Notes: generated from the letters alone by a model not told the origin. Positions 1-8,899 are shown, counted from the first letter of the stretch. The stretch: 64,000 bases of DNA from Solibacillus isronensis (GCF_023715405.1 NZ_JAMBOC010000007.1:1-64000), one strand, 5' to 3'. Translations and numbers: made by a program.

Positions 1-8
1 GAAAATAG

Positions 9-124
9 TGAAGTGATGATGGCAAAGAGGTCACACCCGTTCCCATACCGAACACGGAAGTTAAGCTCTTTAGCGCCGATGGTAGTTGGGGGCTTCCCCC
101 TGTGAGAGTAGGACGTCGCTTCGC
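9..124 (+). rRNA. rrf: 5S ribosomal RNA
   Basis: This is the 5S RNA of the large ribosomal subunit. The conserved core around positions 30-65 (ending GGAAGTTAAGC) and the GTGAGAGTAGGA block near 102-113 are typical of Bacillales 5S. The terminal helix is visible: bases 10-18 (GAAGTGATG) pair with 114-122 (CGTCGCTTC) with G-U wobbles. The ends are set from this helix, to within one or two bases. It is probably the last gene of an rRNA operon whose 16S and 23S genes lie before the window, because a strong terminator follows and no promoter is seen ahead of it. Confidence 0.95.
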
Positions 125-130
125 ACATGT

Positions 131-162
131 AAAACCCACTGAGAAATCAGTGGGTTTTTTGT
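131..162 (+). terminator. rho-independent terminator of the rRNA operon
   Basis: Inverted repeat AAAACCCACTGA / TCAGTGGGTTTT with a four-base loop followed by a T run, just after the 5S gene. Confidence 0.9.
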
Positions 163-218
163 TTTCCTTTTATTGAATTTTTATTAGTAAAGCTTTTGTA
201 AGGTTCCCCATTCTATTA

Positions 219-890
219 TTAAAACTCCAGGACGGCCCGTAAGTTATTGATATAGGACTGACTTACTGGTAACTCTACGCCATCCTTCAGTTGAACAATA
301 AAATTAGAAGTCAGATCCCTCGAGATTTTCTTTATAAAGCAAATATTTATAATATAAGAACGATGAATGCGAAGAAAGTTATTTGGTAATCGAGTCTGCA
401 GCTCTTTAAGTGTAATGGCTGTTTTGTATTGTTCTCCTTTGGAGTAAAACCATGTCCGTTTTTGCAGACTTTCAATATGAGAAATTTCATCAATCGAAAT
501 CGGTACCCAATCTTCCATTTGTTTCCCTGTTAAAAACTGATACATATCTGAACTCTTAACTTTAAATAATGGGGGCAGGACGACAACTAAGGCACCTTGT
601 TCACCGTTCACTAAAATTGGATAACCAATCGCATAATAAGGTATTTCAAAAAGTGTATTCTCCATAACAGCATCAACTTTTTGATTTGTTTGAAGTACTT
701 TGTAAGCGATGCTGTCTTTCGGTACAGCAGAACCTACTTTCAATGAAAAATGGTGATGACCTGTACTGAAATAAATAAAGCTATTGTTTACTGCTATTGC
801 AATCGATGCATCTTGAGGAATCCAATCTTCTAAAATAGTTTTATACTGATTTAATATGCTCTTTTCGACTTCAATATTTTGTAATGACAA
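219..890 (-). CDS. LytTR-domain transcriptional regulator
   Basis: A DNA-binding regulator of 223 residues. The last ~85 residues form a LytTR domain (features such as FLRIHRSYIINI and the following beta strands), which binds short direct repeats. The first ~130 residues look like a sensory module, possibly PAS/GAF-like, rather than the usual response-regulator receiver, since no phosphoacceptor pattern is seen. It is transcribed away from isocitrate lyase, with a 215-bp divergent region that holds three phased copies of a TTCTGTTA-type motif. That arrangement suggests it controls aceA and perhaps itself. The LytTR call is secure; the target is inference. Confidence 0.85.
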   Translation of the reverse strand: MSLQNIEVEKSILNQYKTILEDWIPQDASIAIAVNNSFIYFSTGHHHFSLKVGSAVPKDSIAYKVLQTNQKVDAVMENTLFEIPYYAIGYPILVNGEQGALVVVLPPLFKVKSSDMYQFLTGKQMEDWVPISIDEISHIESLQKRTWFYSKGEQYKTAITLKELQTRLPNNFLRIHRSYIINICFIKKISRDLTSNFIVQLKDGVELPVSQSYINNLRAVLEF

Positions 891-1000
891 TGCAAATCCA
901 CTCCTTCTGTATTATTGCCTAATTGACAATTCATCCTCCAAATATACCCATTCATCCTAAATTAAAGTTAATTTGTCAGAAAATAATGAAAAATTAAACA

Positions 1001-1072
1001 TTCTGTTATACATTATATTACAGCAAGATGTTCTGTTATGGAACAGTCAATCACAAATTTTTCTAACAGAAT
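1001..1072. promoter_or_regulatory. Phased TTCTGTTA motifs between the LytTR gene and aceA
   Basis: TTCTGTTAT occurs at 1001-1009 and 1031-1039, and an inverted copy (TTCTAACAGAA) at 1061-1071, so the three copies are spaced by 30 bp, about three helical turns. The second copy is also part of a small palindrome CTGTT-ATGG-AACAG (1033-1046). The array lies directly upstream of the aceA ribosome site, in the region shared with the LytTR regulator gene. It is a candidate operator. LytTR proteins usually bind paired repeats spaced about 21-22 bp, so the 30-bp spacing is not the classic arrangement. Confidence 0.5.
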
Positions 1073-1105
1073 ATCCATACACAATGGGGAAGGTGGAAAT
1101 TTATT

Positions 1106-2389
1106 ATGTCAACTCGTCAAGAAAGAATCGAAGCTTTACAAAAGGAATGGGCGGAAAACCCGCGTTGGAAAGGAATTGAGCGTGGCTATACAGCAGAAGA
1201 GGTTGTAAAGTTACAAGGTTCATTCATCCAGGAGCAAACATTAGCAAAACGAGGATCTGCTCGTTTATGGAAGTCATTACATGATGCACCTTTCATTAAT
1301 GCTTTAGGTGCTTTAACGGGGAATCAGGCAGTACAGCAAGTAAAGGCAGGTTTACAGGCAATCTACTTATCGGGGTGGCAAGTAGCGGCTGATGCAAACC
1401 TTTCTGGTCAAATGTATCCTGACCAGTCTTTATATCCGGCAAACTCTGTACCAGCAGTAGTAAAACGTATTAACCAGGCGCTTCAGCGTGCTGACCAAAT
1501 CGACCATGCAGAAGGCCGTGATGATGGCTTCGACTGGTTTGCGCCGATTGTAGCTGATGCGGAGGCAGGCTTCGGTGGTCCATTAAACGTATTCGAATTA
1601 GTTAAAGGGATGATTGAAGCAGGTGCTGCTGGTGTGCATTTAGAAGACCAGTTGGCTTCTGAGAAAAAATGCGGTCACTTAGGCGGGAAAGTATTATTAC
1701 CAACGCAAAACGCTGTACGTAACTTAATTGCTGCACGTTTAGCTGCTGATGTTGCTGGCGTTGATACAATTTTAATCGCACGTACAGATGCAGATGCTGC
1801 TGATATGGTAACGTCAGATATTGACCCACGTGATGCAGAGTTCTTAACGGGTGAACGTACTCCAGAAGGATTCTACCGTACTAAACCAGGTATTAAGCAA
1901 GCGATTGCACGCGGTTTAGCTTATGCACCATATGCAGACTTAATCTGGTGTGAGACTTCTCACCCGTCATTGGAAGAAGCTCGTGAGTTTGCTGCTGCAA
2001 TCCATGCTGAGTTCCCAGGAAAAATGTTAGCGTATAACTGCTCGCCTTCATTCAACTGGAAAGCTAAGTTATCAGATGAAGAGATTGCAGAGTACCAACG
2101 TGAGTTAGGTAAACTTGGATACAAGTTCCAATTCATTACACTTGCAGGTTTCCACAGCTTAAACTACTCAATGTTCGAGCTTGCGCATGACTACAAAGAC
2201 AATGGTATGGCTGCTTACTCTAAACTACAACAAGCAGAGTTTGCTGCTGAAAGTAAAGGTTACACTGCTACTCGTCACCAGCGTGAAGTAGGTACTGGTT
2301 ACTTTGATGAAGTATCACAAACAATTTCAGGTGGTACATCTTCGACAACTGCTATGTCCGGCTCTACTGAAACAGAGCAATTTGTATAA
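1106..2389 (+). CDS. aceA: isocitrate lyase
   Basis: Cleaves isocitrate to glyoxylate and succinate, the first step of the glyoxylate bypass used for growth on acetate or fatty acids. The 427-residue length fits bacterial AceA. The catalytic signature KKCGH is at residues 187-191, and substrate and metal-binding segments such as SGWQVAAD (about 89-96) and [14 protein letters not shown] residues near 150-158 are present. The start is preceded by GGGGAAGGTGG. No malate synthase is in the window; the next gene is a glyoxylate-type aminotransferase. The upstream divergent LytTR gene and phased motifs suggest dedicated regulation. Confidence 0.97.
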   Translation: MSTRQERIEALQKEWAENPRWKGIERGYTAEEVVKLQGSFIQEQTLAKRGSARLWKSLHDAPFINALGALTGNQAVQQVKAGLQAIYLSGWQVAADANLSGQMYPDQSLYPANSVPAVVKRINQALQRADQIDHAEGRDDGFDWFAPIVADAEAGFGGPLNVFELVKGMIEAGAAGVHLEDQLASEKKCGHLGGKVLLPTQNAVRNLIAARLAADVAGVDTILIARTDADAADMVTSDIDPRDAEFLTGERTPEGFYRTKPGIKQAIARGLAYAPYADLIWCETSHPSLEEAREFAAAIHAEFPGKMLAYNCSPSFNWKAKLSDEEIAEYQRELGKLGYKFQFITLAGFHSLNYSMFELAHDYKDNGMAAYSKLQQAEFAAESKGYTATRHQREVGTGYFDEVSQTISGGTSSTTAMSGSTETEQFV

Positions 2390-2554
2390 GGTTGAAGTTT
2401 ACTAGGCAGTGTTATGAATAGATTCATAAACGGGGAACTGCTTACTTCGGATTAACGTATTCCTTTTCTTCTATCTTACCGATTCAAGTGACATTGGGGA
2501 ATGTGCACTTAGTAAATAGACGTTATGCCGAAGCGACTATTGAATGAAACATAG

Positions 2555-2683
2555 GATGCGGAAGAGGAATAATTTCTTGAACTTGAACAGCTTGACTACT
2601 ATGAACAATGCTAAATCGAATTGGAACGCGGTTTAGTATGGGATGCCTCCCAACATATAAAGAAAACTAAGGGGTTTTTATAA
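2555..2683 (+). pseudogene. degraded short coding remnant
   Basis: Reading from 2555, the frame gives a protein-like stretch (pieces such as FLELEQLDYYEQC and IELERGLVWDAS) interrupted by two stop codons at 2570 and 2612 and closed by TAA at 2681. The segment between the stops looks coding in composition, but no start or ribosome site is seen and I do not recognise the family. It lies in the 430-bp gap between aceA and the aminotransferase gene; the rest of that gap shows only the following hairpin. It could also be chance. Confidence 0.3.
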
Positions 2684-2688
2684 AGATG

Positions 2689-2732
2689 AATGTCTTTTTA
2701 GCTTGGATGGGGCTAAAAAGGCATTTTCTATT
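2689..2732 (+). terminator. rho-independent terminator-like hairpin
   Basis: Near-perfect arms at 2689-2702 (AATGTCTTTTTAGC) and 2712-2725, followed by a T-rich stretch. It lies 300 bp after aceA and just after the degraded remnant. Confidence 0.6.
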
Positions 2733-2818
2733 TTGTAGAAATAAAGGAGTTCTAATAAAGTGTAGAGAATATTATATAGATAGAATATTTTTACTATTAA
2801 GAAAAGGGAGTAATATAA

Positions 2819-3994
2819 ATGAAAAATAAAGAATTGTTATTAGTACCAGGACCGACACCGGTAATGGATGAGATTTATGACGCCTTGGCAAGTGAAACGA
2901 GAGGCCATACCGATCCTAGGTTTGTGGAGACATTTAAAAATGCGCTGGCTAATACGAAAAAGCTGTTTAATACAGATGGAGAAGTATATGTTGTAGCAGG
3001 TTCAGGAACATTGGCAATGGAAATGGCAATAGTAAATACTATTGCAAAAGGTGAACGTCTGCTTGTTATTAGTCACGGTTACTTCGGTGACCGTTTTACA
3101 CCACTTACAAAGGCGTTTGGAATTGAAGTCGATGTACTGCAGTCAACATGGGGTGAGCGTGTAGACCCAACGCTTGTTGAGGAAGCAGTGAAGGCTAACA
3201 ATTATAAGGCAGTAACAATTACACATGCCGATACATCTACTGGAGTCGTATCGGATTTAGAGACACTTGTACCGATTATTAAAGCATCTGGTGCACTTGT
3301 CATTGTCGATGGTGTTGTCGCAACAGCGGCATTGCAAGAGGACATGAGTAAAGCTTACGGTGAAGAAGACTATAAAATTGATATTGTGTTAACAGGATCA
3401 CAAAAGGCAATTGGTATTCCACCAGGGCTGGCGATTGTAGCTTTCAGTCAGCAGGCATTGGCTGCCCGTGAACAAATCGGGACAGTGCCGGCCTATTATG
3501 CGGATATACATAATTGGCGCAATATTATGGATAACCCGGCAATGTACTTTGCGACGCCTCCGGTTAACTTAATTTACGCATATGATGTTGCACTGAATAT
3601 TGTATTAGAAGAAGGTATGGAGAAACGTGAAGCGCGTCATATCGCATTTGGTAAAGCGATTCGTGCGGCACTGCGTTCTTACGGGATGACACCACTGGCT
3701 AATGAAGAAGTAGCTGCGCCGACATTAAGCTGTATTATATATCCTGAAGGTATTGAAGATGGCAAGTTCCGAGCAAGTCTAGCGAACCGCGGCATTATCG
3801 TAGCGGGTTCTTTAGCCCACTTAGCAGGAAAAGCATTCCGCATTGGACATATGGGGAATACAACAGCGGAAATGCTGGAGCAGGCTATTGTTGTGATTGG
3901 TGAAGCATTGCAAGAGCAACAGCTGCAAGTTGATATTGAAAAGGCAAAAAGCGTATTTAACCAAGAAATAGAAGCAGCAACGGTACAAAGCTAA
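2819..3994 (+). CDS. class V aminotransferase, alanine/serine-glyoxylate type
   Basis: A fold-type I PLP enzyme of 391 residues in the alanine/serine/ureidoglycine-glyoxylate transaminase family. The N-terminal LLVPGPTPV segment, the GSGTLAMEMA cofactor-binding region, the DGVVA aspartate segment (about residues 160-165) and the PLP lysine in GSQKAIGIPPG (about 193-203) are visible. It would transfer an amino group to glyoxylate to give glycine; the amino donor cannot be read from the sequence. Its place directly after isocitrate lyase, which makes glyoxylate, supports the glyoxylate assignment. A GGGAGT ribosome site precedes the ATG. A separate transcript is likely because a hairpin lies between the two genes. 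Confidence 0.85.
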   Translation: MKNKELLLVPGPTPVMDEIYDALASETRGHTDPRFVETFKNALANTKKLFNTDGEVYVVAGSGTLAMEMAIVNTIAKGERLLVISHGYFGDRFTPLTKAFGIEVDVLQSTWGERVDPTLVEEAVKANNYKAVTITHADTSTGVVSDLETLVPIIKASGALVIVDGVVATAALQEDMSKAYGEEDYKIDIVLTGSQKAIGIPPGLAIVAFSQQALAAREQIGTVPAYYADIHNWRNIMDNPAMYFATPPVNLIYAYDVALNIVLEEGMEKREARHIAFGKAIRAALRSYGMTPLANEEVAAPTLSCIIYPEGIEDGKFRASLANRGIIVAGSLAHLAGKAFRIGHMGNTTAEMLEQAIVVIGEALQEQQLQVDIEKAKSVFNQEIEAATVQS

Positions 3995-4028
3995 AAATTA
4001 TCTGGCAATGACCGGGGAAATATTTACG

Positions 4029-4066
4029 AAAAGGGGACGGTGCAATATTTGAGCGTCCCCTTTTAT
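4029..4066 (+). terminator. rho-independent terminator
   Basis: AAAAGGGGACG at 4029-4039 pairs with CGTCCCCTTTT at 4054-4064 and a T-rich tail follows, 35 bp after the aminotransferase gene. Confidence 0.85.
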
Positions 4067-4158
4067 ATATAGAAAATATATTCCCGCTGTATTAAATGCG
4101 GATGAATAATGTTCAAATAAATAATTTATCGTAAATACTCTATGAAGGAGCATGCAAA

Positions 4159-4869
4159 ATGGAGCAAGTCATTGTTATGATTCCAGCGCTAAACCCTTTA
4201 CCGGCCCTTCTGCAATTTGTCAGGAAACTGCGTGCATTGCAGATTGCCAATATTATTGTCATTAACGATGGCAGTGAGGAAAAATATAACGGTCTGTTTG
4301 AACAATTACAGCAAGAAGGTTGCGAAATATTAACACATGACAAAAACCTGGGGAAAGGTCGCGCACTTAAAACAGGGATGGAGTATATTTTAAAGTCTCG
4401 ATTGCAGGCAAAGGGAATTATTACAGTAGGAGCACATGGTCAGCACTCGGTATTGGATGTGGAACAAGTGTTATCGAGTACGAAAATCTTTTCGGACGGG
4501 ATTATACTAGGCATTCGTGATTTCAAAGACTCAGACTACCCGTTCATTAGTAAACTGCAAAATCTTGCCTACTCGATGATGTTTGAACTGCTTATCCGGA
4601 AACGTTTGCTCGACATCCAAACAGGATTACGTTACATTCCAAGAGGACATCTGCCATGGCTTTGTAAAGTGAAAGGGGAGTCTTACCACTATGACACGAA
4701 CATGCTGATTGAGGCGATAAGACGAAAGGTTCCTGTCTACGAAGTGCCGATCGGTCATGCAAAGCTCCGGAAAAATTCAATTATTTACTATGACGAAGTG
4801 TTGAACCCGACAAAAATATTTCAGCAACTTTGGTTAAATTTCCTACATAAAAGGCAAAATACGAAATGA
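4159..4869 (+). CDS. family 2 glycosyltransferase-like protein with altered DXD motif
   Basis: A 236-residue GT-A-fold protein resembling dolichol-phosphate mannosyltransferase-type family 2 enzymes. The N-terminal MIPALN strand, INDGSEE (about 35-41), KNLGKGRALKTG (about 62-73) and the LDIQTGLRYIPR segment of the acceptor region are well kept. The usual DADGQH metal-binding motif reads GAHGQH at 91-96, so both acidic residues are missing. No membrane segments are seen. A clear AAGGAG site precedes the ATG. The family call is secure; whether it still transfers sugar is doubtful, since the DXD aspartates normally hold the divalent metal and nucleotide-sugar. Confidence 0.8.
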   Translation: MEQVIVMIPALNPLPALLQFVRKLRALQIANIIVINDGSEEKYNGLFEQLQQEGCEILTHDKNLGKGRALKTGMEYILKSRLQAKGIITVGAHGQHSVLDVEQVLSSTKIFSDGIILGIRDFKDSDYPFISKLQNLAYSMMFELLIRKRLLDIQTGLRYIPRGHLPWLCKVKGESYHYDTNMLIEAIRRKVPVYEVPIGHAKLRKNSIIYYDEVLNPTKIFQQLWLNFLHKRQNTK

Positions 4870-4954
4870 ATCTTTTCTTATTGCGAAAACGTATAGGATT
4901 ACAAGTCGCATATTTGAGGAACAATAAAGTAATAGCAAGGAAAGGAGCATACGT

Positions 4955-5338
4955 ATGAGCGAACAATATAACTTTGAAAAAATGATTGAAGGCCAAGACC
5001 AACATTACTCAGATAAAAAGTTTCTGCATAAAATAAAAAAATTCGGTGGTGGGTTAGGCTATAAAGCGATGCAGGCAGCTGCCACACTTTACGTCGCCCT
5101 CCGTAGTCCGGACATGCCTAAATCGAGTAAACTCATTGTTTTAGGAGCGCTAGGGTACTTCATTTTACCATTAGATTTAGTTGTCGATTTTCTTCCATTA
5201 GTCGGGTTAACAGATGATGCGTTTATCATTTTAACGGCGCTGGGGAAAGTTTATTTATCGATTACAGATGAGATGAAGGATGAGGCAAAAGGTTTAATCG
5301 AGTCTAAGCTGGGAAGTCAGGAAGACGTAGTACAATAA
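4955..5338 (+). CDS. DUF1232 (YkvA-type) small membrane protein
   Basis: A 127-residue protein with the DUF1232 signature in its second half: a hydrophobic stretch around residues 65-100 with YFILPLDLVVDFLP and LTDDAFII, as in the YkvA family. Molecular function of the family is unknown. One or two short hydrophobic helices are likely to sit in the membrane. It follows the glycosyltransferase gene by 85 bp, with a GGAAAGGAG ribosome site, and ends at a strong terminator, so the two may be cotranscribed. Confidence 0.85.
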   Translation: MSEQYNFEKMIEGQDQHYSDKKFLHKIKKFGGGLGYKAMQAAATLYVALRSPDMPKSSKLIVLGALGYFILPLDLVVDFLPLVGLTDDAFIILTALGKVYLSITDEMKDEAKGLIESKLGSQEDVVQ

Positions 5339-5346
5339 AAAATAGA

Positions 5347-5383
5347 CCCCCCTTTAGGCAATTGATGCTAAAGGGGATTTTTA
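5347..5383 (+). terminator. rho-independent terminator
   Basis: CCCCTTTAG (5349-5357) pairs with CTAAAGGGG (5368-5376), then ATTTTTAT. It lies between two convergent genes and may serve both directions. Confidence 0.85.
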
Positions 5384-5388
5384 TATGT

Positions 5389-6336
5389 TCACTTTACAGA
5401 ATGGGCCCCGTTTAATTCACGTAAGCCACGATTAAAAATAGCTTCAATCGGCTTTTCTTCACATAACTTTAACGTTATATTCGGGTGTGTTGTTTGAAGC
5501 TGTGTAGTTATTATTTCAACCAGACCGGGATTGTTTTTTAAAATCCCTCCATTTAAAAACAGTGTATGGTCATTATTTGCATAACCCGCATTTTTTAATG
5601 TCGTTGCTGCCAATAAAACGAGTTCATCCGCTGCCTTTTGCATGATTTTCTGTGCAACGGCATCGCCCATTTTAACCGCCTGTTGCAAATAGGACCCGAA
5701 GCTGGCTAATCGGGCATTAGTATAATCAGCTGAATAAATGAGATTAAATAATTCATCTGTGCTGTTAACATGATGACCTGCTAAAACAAGCTCTGTTAAT
5801 ACGGTCGGCTTGTTGCGTCCATCAGCAGCGCGGAATATCGCCTTCGCAATATGTTTTCCGATCCAGTAACCGCTTCCTTCATCACCAATCCGGTGTCCCC
5901 AGCCGCCACCACGGCTAATCTTGTCATTCATCAGACTATAGCAAATAGCCCCTGTACCTGAAATAAGCAGGCTAATATCGTTCTTCCCGAGTCCTTTTAA
6001 CGTTGCTTCAACATCATTTTCTATTAGAATTTGACCGAATGTGAAAGGGGAGCGGGCGATACTTCCTACAATAATTTCCTCGATAATCTTTCTGTCCTGA
6101 TCGGTATCAATGCCGGAAAGCGCAAAGATCGCTACATCAATAAACAGACTCGGTAAATGGGCTGCTGCACTCCTGAGCAGGCCGGTAAACACATGTTGGA
6201 CATGTTCAATTCCTACTGCCTGGTAATTCGATCCTGTAGAAGTTGCGGTAAATAGTTCACGCCCATCTGTAGAACGAATGCTCATTACTGTTTTTGATGC
6301 ACCACCATCAACGGCTAATACATAACGATTACTCAT
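5389..6336 (-). CDS. BadF/BadG-family ATPase, probable N-acetylglucosamine kinase
   Basis: A 315-residue member of the actin-like BadF/BadG/BcrA/BcrD family, whose members in Bacilli include N-acetylglucosamine and N-acetylmuramic acid kinases. The phosphate-1 loop (VDGGASKT, about residues 8-15), LISGTGAICYS (phosphate-2 region), the GGWGHRIGDEGSGYWIG block and the LNGGIL adenosine motif are all present. It begins eight bases inside the end of the ArgH-like gene, so the two are translationally coupled and probably act in one pathway. Substrate is inferred only from the family. Confidence 0.85.
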   Translation of the reverse strand: MSNRYVLAVDGGASKTVMSIRSTDGRELFTATSTGSNYQAVGIEHVQHVFTGLLRSAAAHLPSLFIDVAIFALSGIDTDQDRKIIEEIIVGSIARSPFTFGQILIENDVEATLKGLGKNDISLLISGTGAICYSLMNDKISRGGGWGHRIGDEGSGYWIGKHIAKAIFRAADGRNKPTVLTELVLAGHHVNSTDELFNLIYSADYTNARLASFGSYLQQAVKMGDAVAQKIMQKAADELVLLAATTLKNAGYANNDHTLFLNGGILKNNPGLVEIITTQLQTTHPNITLKLCEEKPIEAIFNRGLRELNGAHSVK

Positions 6337-7852
6337 GTTCCGTCCACCCCTTTAAAATTTGTTCCAATCGATTTTCGGCTTTTAAAATTGTCTCTGTTTT
6401 TTCTCTCAGCCAACTTTCAAGATGGACTGTATCATCTTGTGCCTGTTTTAACGATTTTCGCATTGTTGCAGGCGCAGGCCCTCCCTTTAATGTACGTATA
6501 TTAACGAAGTACTCCGGCTGGATCGCCTGGTAAAAGGCAATCTCATTAATTTGAAGAGACTTTCCTGTAACTTCTATGCATTTCTCGTTGGCCAAGTTCC
6601 ATGTCAGGCTTGCGAGCGATTCTTTATTATTTTCCATCAGTTCTCGTACACAAAGGCTGACAATTTTGTGTGACTGGCGGAATGAAATATCCTCGGAGCG
6701 TACGAGAGAATCGGCAAGCTCTGTTACGTTGGCAAAGCTGTTTTGCGCACGTTTCAGTAAGTTTTCCTTATTTACATCCATCGTGAGGACCATACCTGCA
6801 AAGAGCTTATAAATCCCGACTAACCGGTCGATTGCCCGCCATAAATAAGGTTGCATATCATCTTCCGTATCGACAATATCTCCAAATGGTGTATTGTGGA
6901 CCATCTGTAGTACTGTTGCCGCATCACCGACAACCGATGAAAGCAGCGAACGTGTATGCTCGATTGAAACAGGGTTGCGTTTTTGAGGCATGATGGAGCT
7001 GATCTGCACATAAGGACTGGCAAGCTTAAAAGCATTGAATTCCTGCGTTGCCCATAGTAAAAAGTCCTGCGATGTGCGCCCTAAATTTAGTGCGGCTAGC
7101 TGAACGATACTAGCTGCTTCCGCGATATAGTCGGCACCAGCAACGGCATCCCAAGCATTTTCGATTAAGTCATCAAATGCAAGTAATTCCTGCATTCGTT
7201 CACGGCTAATCGGGAAGCCTGTAGTTGTCAAAGCCGCCGCGCCCATACTACTGCGGTTAATGGTATTGTATGCTGCCTGCATTCGTTTATAGTCCCTAGT
7301 GAGCTGGTCAATGACAGCCTTTAAATAATGGGCAAACGTTGTCGGCTGTGCCTGCTGTGTATGTGTATAGCCAATCATGATCGTCTCTACATGCTCTTCG
7401 GCAAAGGCGATTAGCGATTGACGTAAATTCAAAAGTTCCTGCATGAGCGTGAGCATCTTTTTACGTAATGTCATGCGGTAAATGGCGATTCCCATATCGT
7501 TTCTACTGCGTCCAATATGTAAATTTCCGGAAATGTCGCCTCCGAGTTCGATTAGCTTGTTTTCAATGCGGAAAAACAAATCTTCAAATTGCGGGTTATA
7601 ATCCCGGGTTTTATAATATTCCAGATCAATTTTTTGAATAGCTTGACCGATGCGACGTGCATTTTCTGGGGTAACCAATTCCTGTTCTTCAAGCATCTTT
7701 AAATGGGCAATATGAATCTGAAGCATCGCATCCAAAAAATGCTTGCGTGCCTCATCATAAGCGGGCTGTAAAACCATTTGACGATAACTATTGGAAGGAA
7801 ATAAAATTCCTTCTTTTTCATTTATTAGATTGCGGTAATTCTGAAAGAACAT
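6329..7852 (-). CDS. argininosuccinate lyase-like protein (ArgH superfamily)
   Basis: A 507-residue member of the fumarase/aspartase superfamily, closest to argininosuccinate lyase. The signature loop SSIMPQKRNPVSIEH carries the catalytic serine, and NLHIGRSRND and YTHTQQAQPTTFAHY match conserved substrate-binding segments. An ATG at 7852 is preferred over an earlier in-frame codon at 7930 because TGGAGG lies 10 bases upstream. No argG or other arginine gene is nearby; instead the gene overlaps a BadF-type sugar kinase. It may therefore be a paralogue acting on a different substrate than argininosuccinate. The family is certain, the reaction is not. Confidence 0.8.
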   Translation of the reverse strand: MFFQNYRNLINEKEGILFPSNSYRQMVLQPAYDEARKHFLDAMLQIHIAHLKMLEEQELVTPENARRIGQAIQKIDLEYYKTRDYNPQFEDLFFRIENKLIELGGDISGNLHIGRSRNDMGIAIYRMTLRKKMLTLMQELLNLRQSLIAFAEEHVETIMIGYTHTQQAQPTTFAHYLKAVIDQLTRDYKRMQAAYNTINRSSMGAAALTTTGFPISRERMQELLAFDDLIENAWDAVAGADYIAEAASIVQLAALNLGRTSQDFLLWATQEFNAFKLASPYVQISSIMPQKRNPVSIEHTRSLLSSVVGDAATVLQMVHNTPFGDIVDTEDDMQPYLWRAIDRLVGIYKLFAGMVLTMDVNKENLLKRAQNSFANVTELADSLVRSEDISFRQSHKIVSLCVRELMENNKESLASLTWNLANEKCIEVTGKSLQINEIAFYQAIQPEYFVNIRTLKGGPAPATMRKSLKQAQDDTVHLESWLREKTETILKAENRLEQILKGWTEHE

Positions 7853-7964
7853 GTTGAATGGGCCTCCAATCAAATGATAGAAACTACTACCTGATAATCT
7901 CATTCTACAATTATTAGAAAATTTTATCAATTCAAATAAATAAAGTAAACGAACGGTAAATATA

Positions 7965-8004
7965 AAAAAACAGCCGCCCTAAAATCAGGACAGCTGCTGT
8001 TTTT
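7965..8004 (-). terminator. terminator-like hairpin at the end of the EamA gene
   Basis: AAAACAGC near 7967-7974 pairs with GCTGTTTT near 7996-8003, with a T tract on both strands. It overlaps the last codons of the leftward exporter gene. Confidence 0.65.
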
Positions 8005-8899
8005 TATCGATAACACGTACTTTTTTTGAAGCAAAATAGGATGGCAATACCATACCAAACAGTACAAGTACGATACCGAAAACTTGGAGAAGCGTTAAAT
8101 TTTCATTTAATACAATAACAGATACTGTAATTGCTACAGGCAGCTCCATTGCACTCAGAATTGGTACAAGTGCACCACCGACTTTTGGCGCGGCAATCGA
8201 AAATAGTAAAATCGGCAAAATAATACCGAAGAGCCCAAGTGCCAGACCAAACTTCCAAAGACCGCCTGTCAATTGGCCGTTCCATACAATTTCAGGCGAT
8301 AAAAAGATACAAACGATGATCAATGATACAACAGATAAAATAAATGTACGTCCGATCGTCGTTACTCCTTCAACAGGCTGAGCGTTAAATTGCATAAAGG
8401 CAGCAAAAGTAAAGGCAGCGAGTAACCCTAGTGCCCAACCTTGCCAAGCAATTTGCGATAAATCTACATCAATTACACCGGCTGCAAAAACCGTACCTAT
8501 AAATAAAAACACTAACGAAATTAATTCAATACGTGTTGGCAGGCGTCTTTTCAGGAAACAGTCCATGAACAATCCAATCCATGTAAATTGGAACAGCATA
8601 ACAACTGCCAATGATGCAGGTAAATAATTTAGGGAGTGTCCGTAAACAATACCCGTAATCGCTGTACATATTCCGGCTAAAAGTAAAGTGATGGCACCTT
8701 TCTTTGAAAGCTTCGGTAATGTGCGTTGTGTTACAACAAAGAGCACGAGTGCGAGTAAAAATCCAACGAAATATTGGCTCGTCACGGCTTCTGACGATGT
8801 ATAGCCGTGCTGCATCGCAACTTTTACAATTGTTGATAATACTCCGTAACTACTAGCCGCTATTACGATTAATAGCGGGTAAATCCAGTTTTGTTTCAT
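7985..8899 (-). CDS. EamA/DMT-family transporter
   Basis: A 304-residue integral membrane protein with ten hydrophobic segments arranged as two EamA repeats, the layout of drug/metabolite exporters. Substrate cannot be read from the sequence. The second half has the usual glycine- and proline-rich helices (LGLFGIILPILLFSIAAP). The ATG is preceded by AGGAAG. It lies 18 bp downstream of a GNAT acetyltransferase gene on the same strand, so the two are probably one operon; pairing of an acetyltransferase with a small-molecule exporter is common in resistance or detoxification units, but that is only suggestive. Confidence 0.85.
   Translation of the reverse strand: MKQNWIYPLLIVIAASSYGVLSTIVKVAMQHGYTSSEAVTSQYFVGFLLALVLFVVTQRTLPKLSKKGAITLLLAGICTAITGIVYGHSLNYLPASLAVVMLFQFTWIGLFMDCFLKRRLPTRIELISLVFLFIGTVFAAGVIDVDLSQIAWQGWALGLLAAFTFAAFMQFNAQPVEGVTTIGRTFILSVVSLIIVCIFLSPEIVWNGQLTGGLWKFGLALGLFGIILPILLFSIAAPKVGGALVPILSAMELPVAITVSVIVLNENLTLLQVFGIVLVLFGMVLPSYFASKKVRVIDKKQQLS

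Noticed and set aside
973..1179. 68-codon frame overlapping the aceA start
   Set aside because: No ribosome site, covers the regulatory motifs and overlaps the strongly supported aceA start in another frame.
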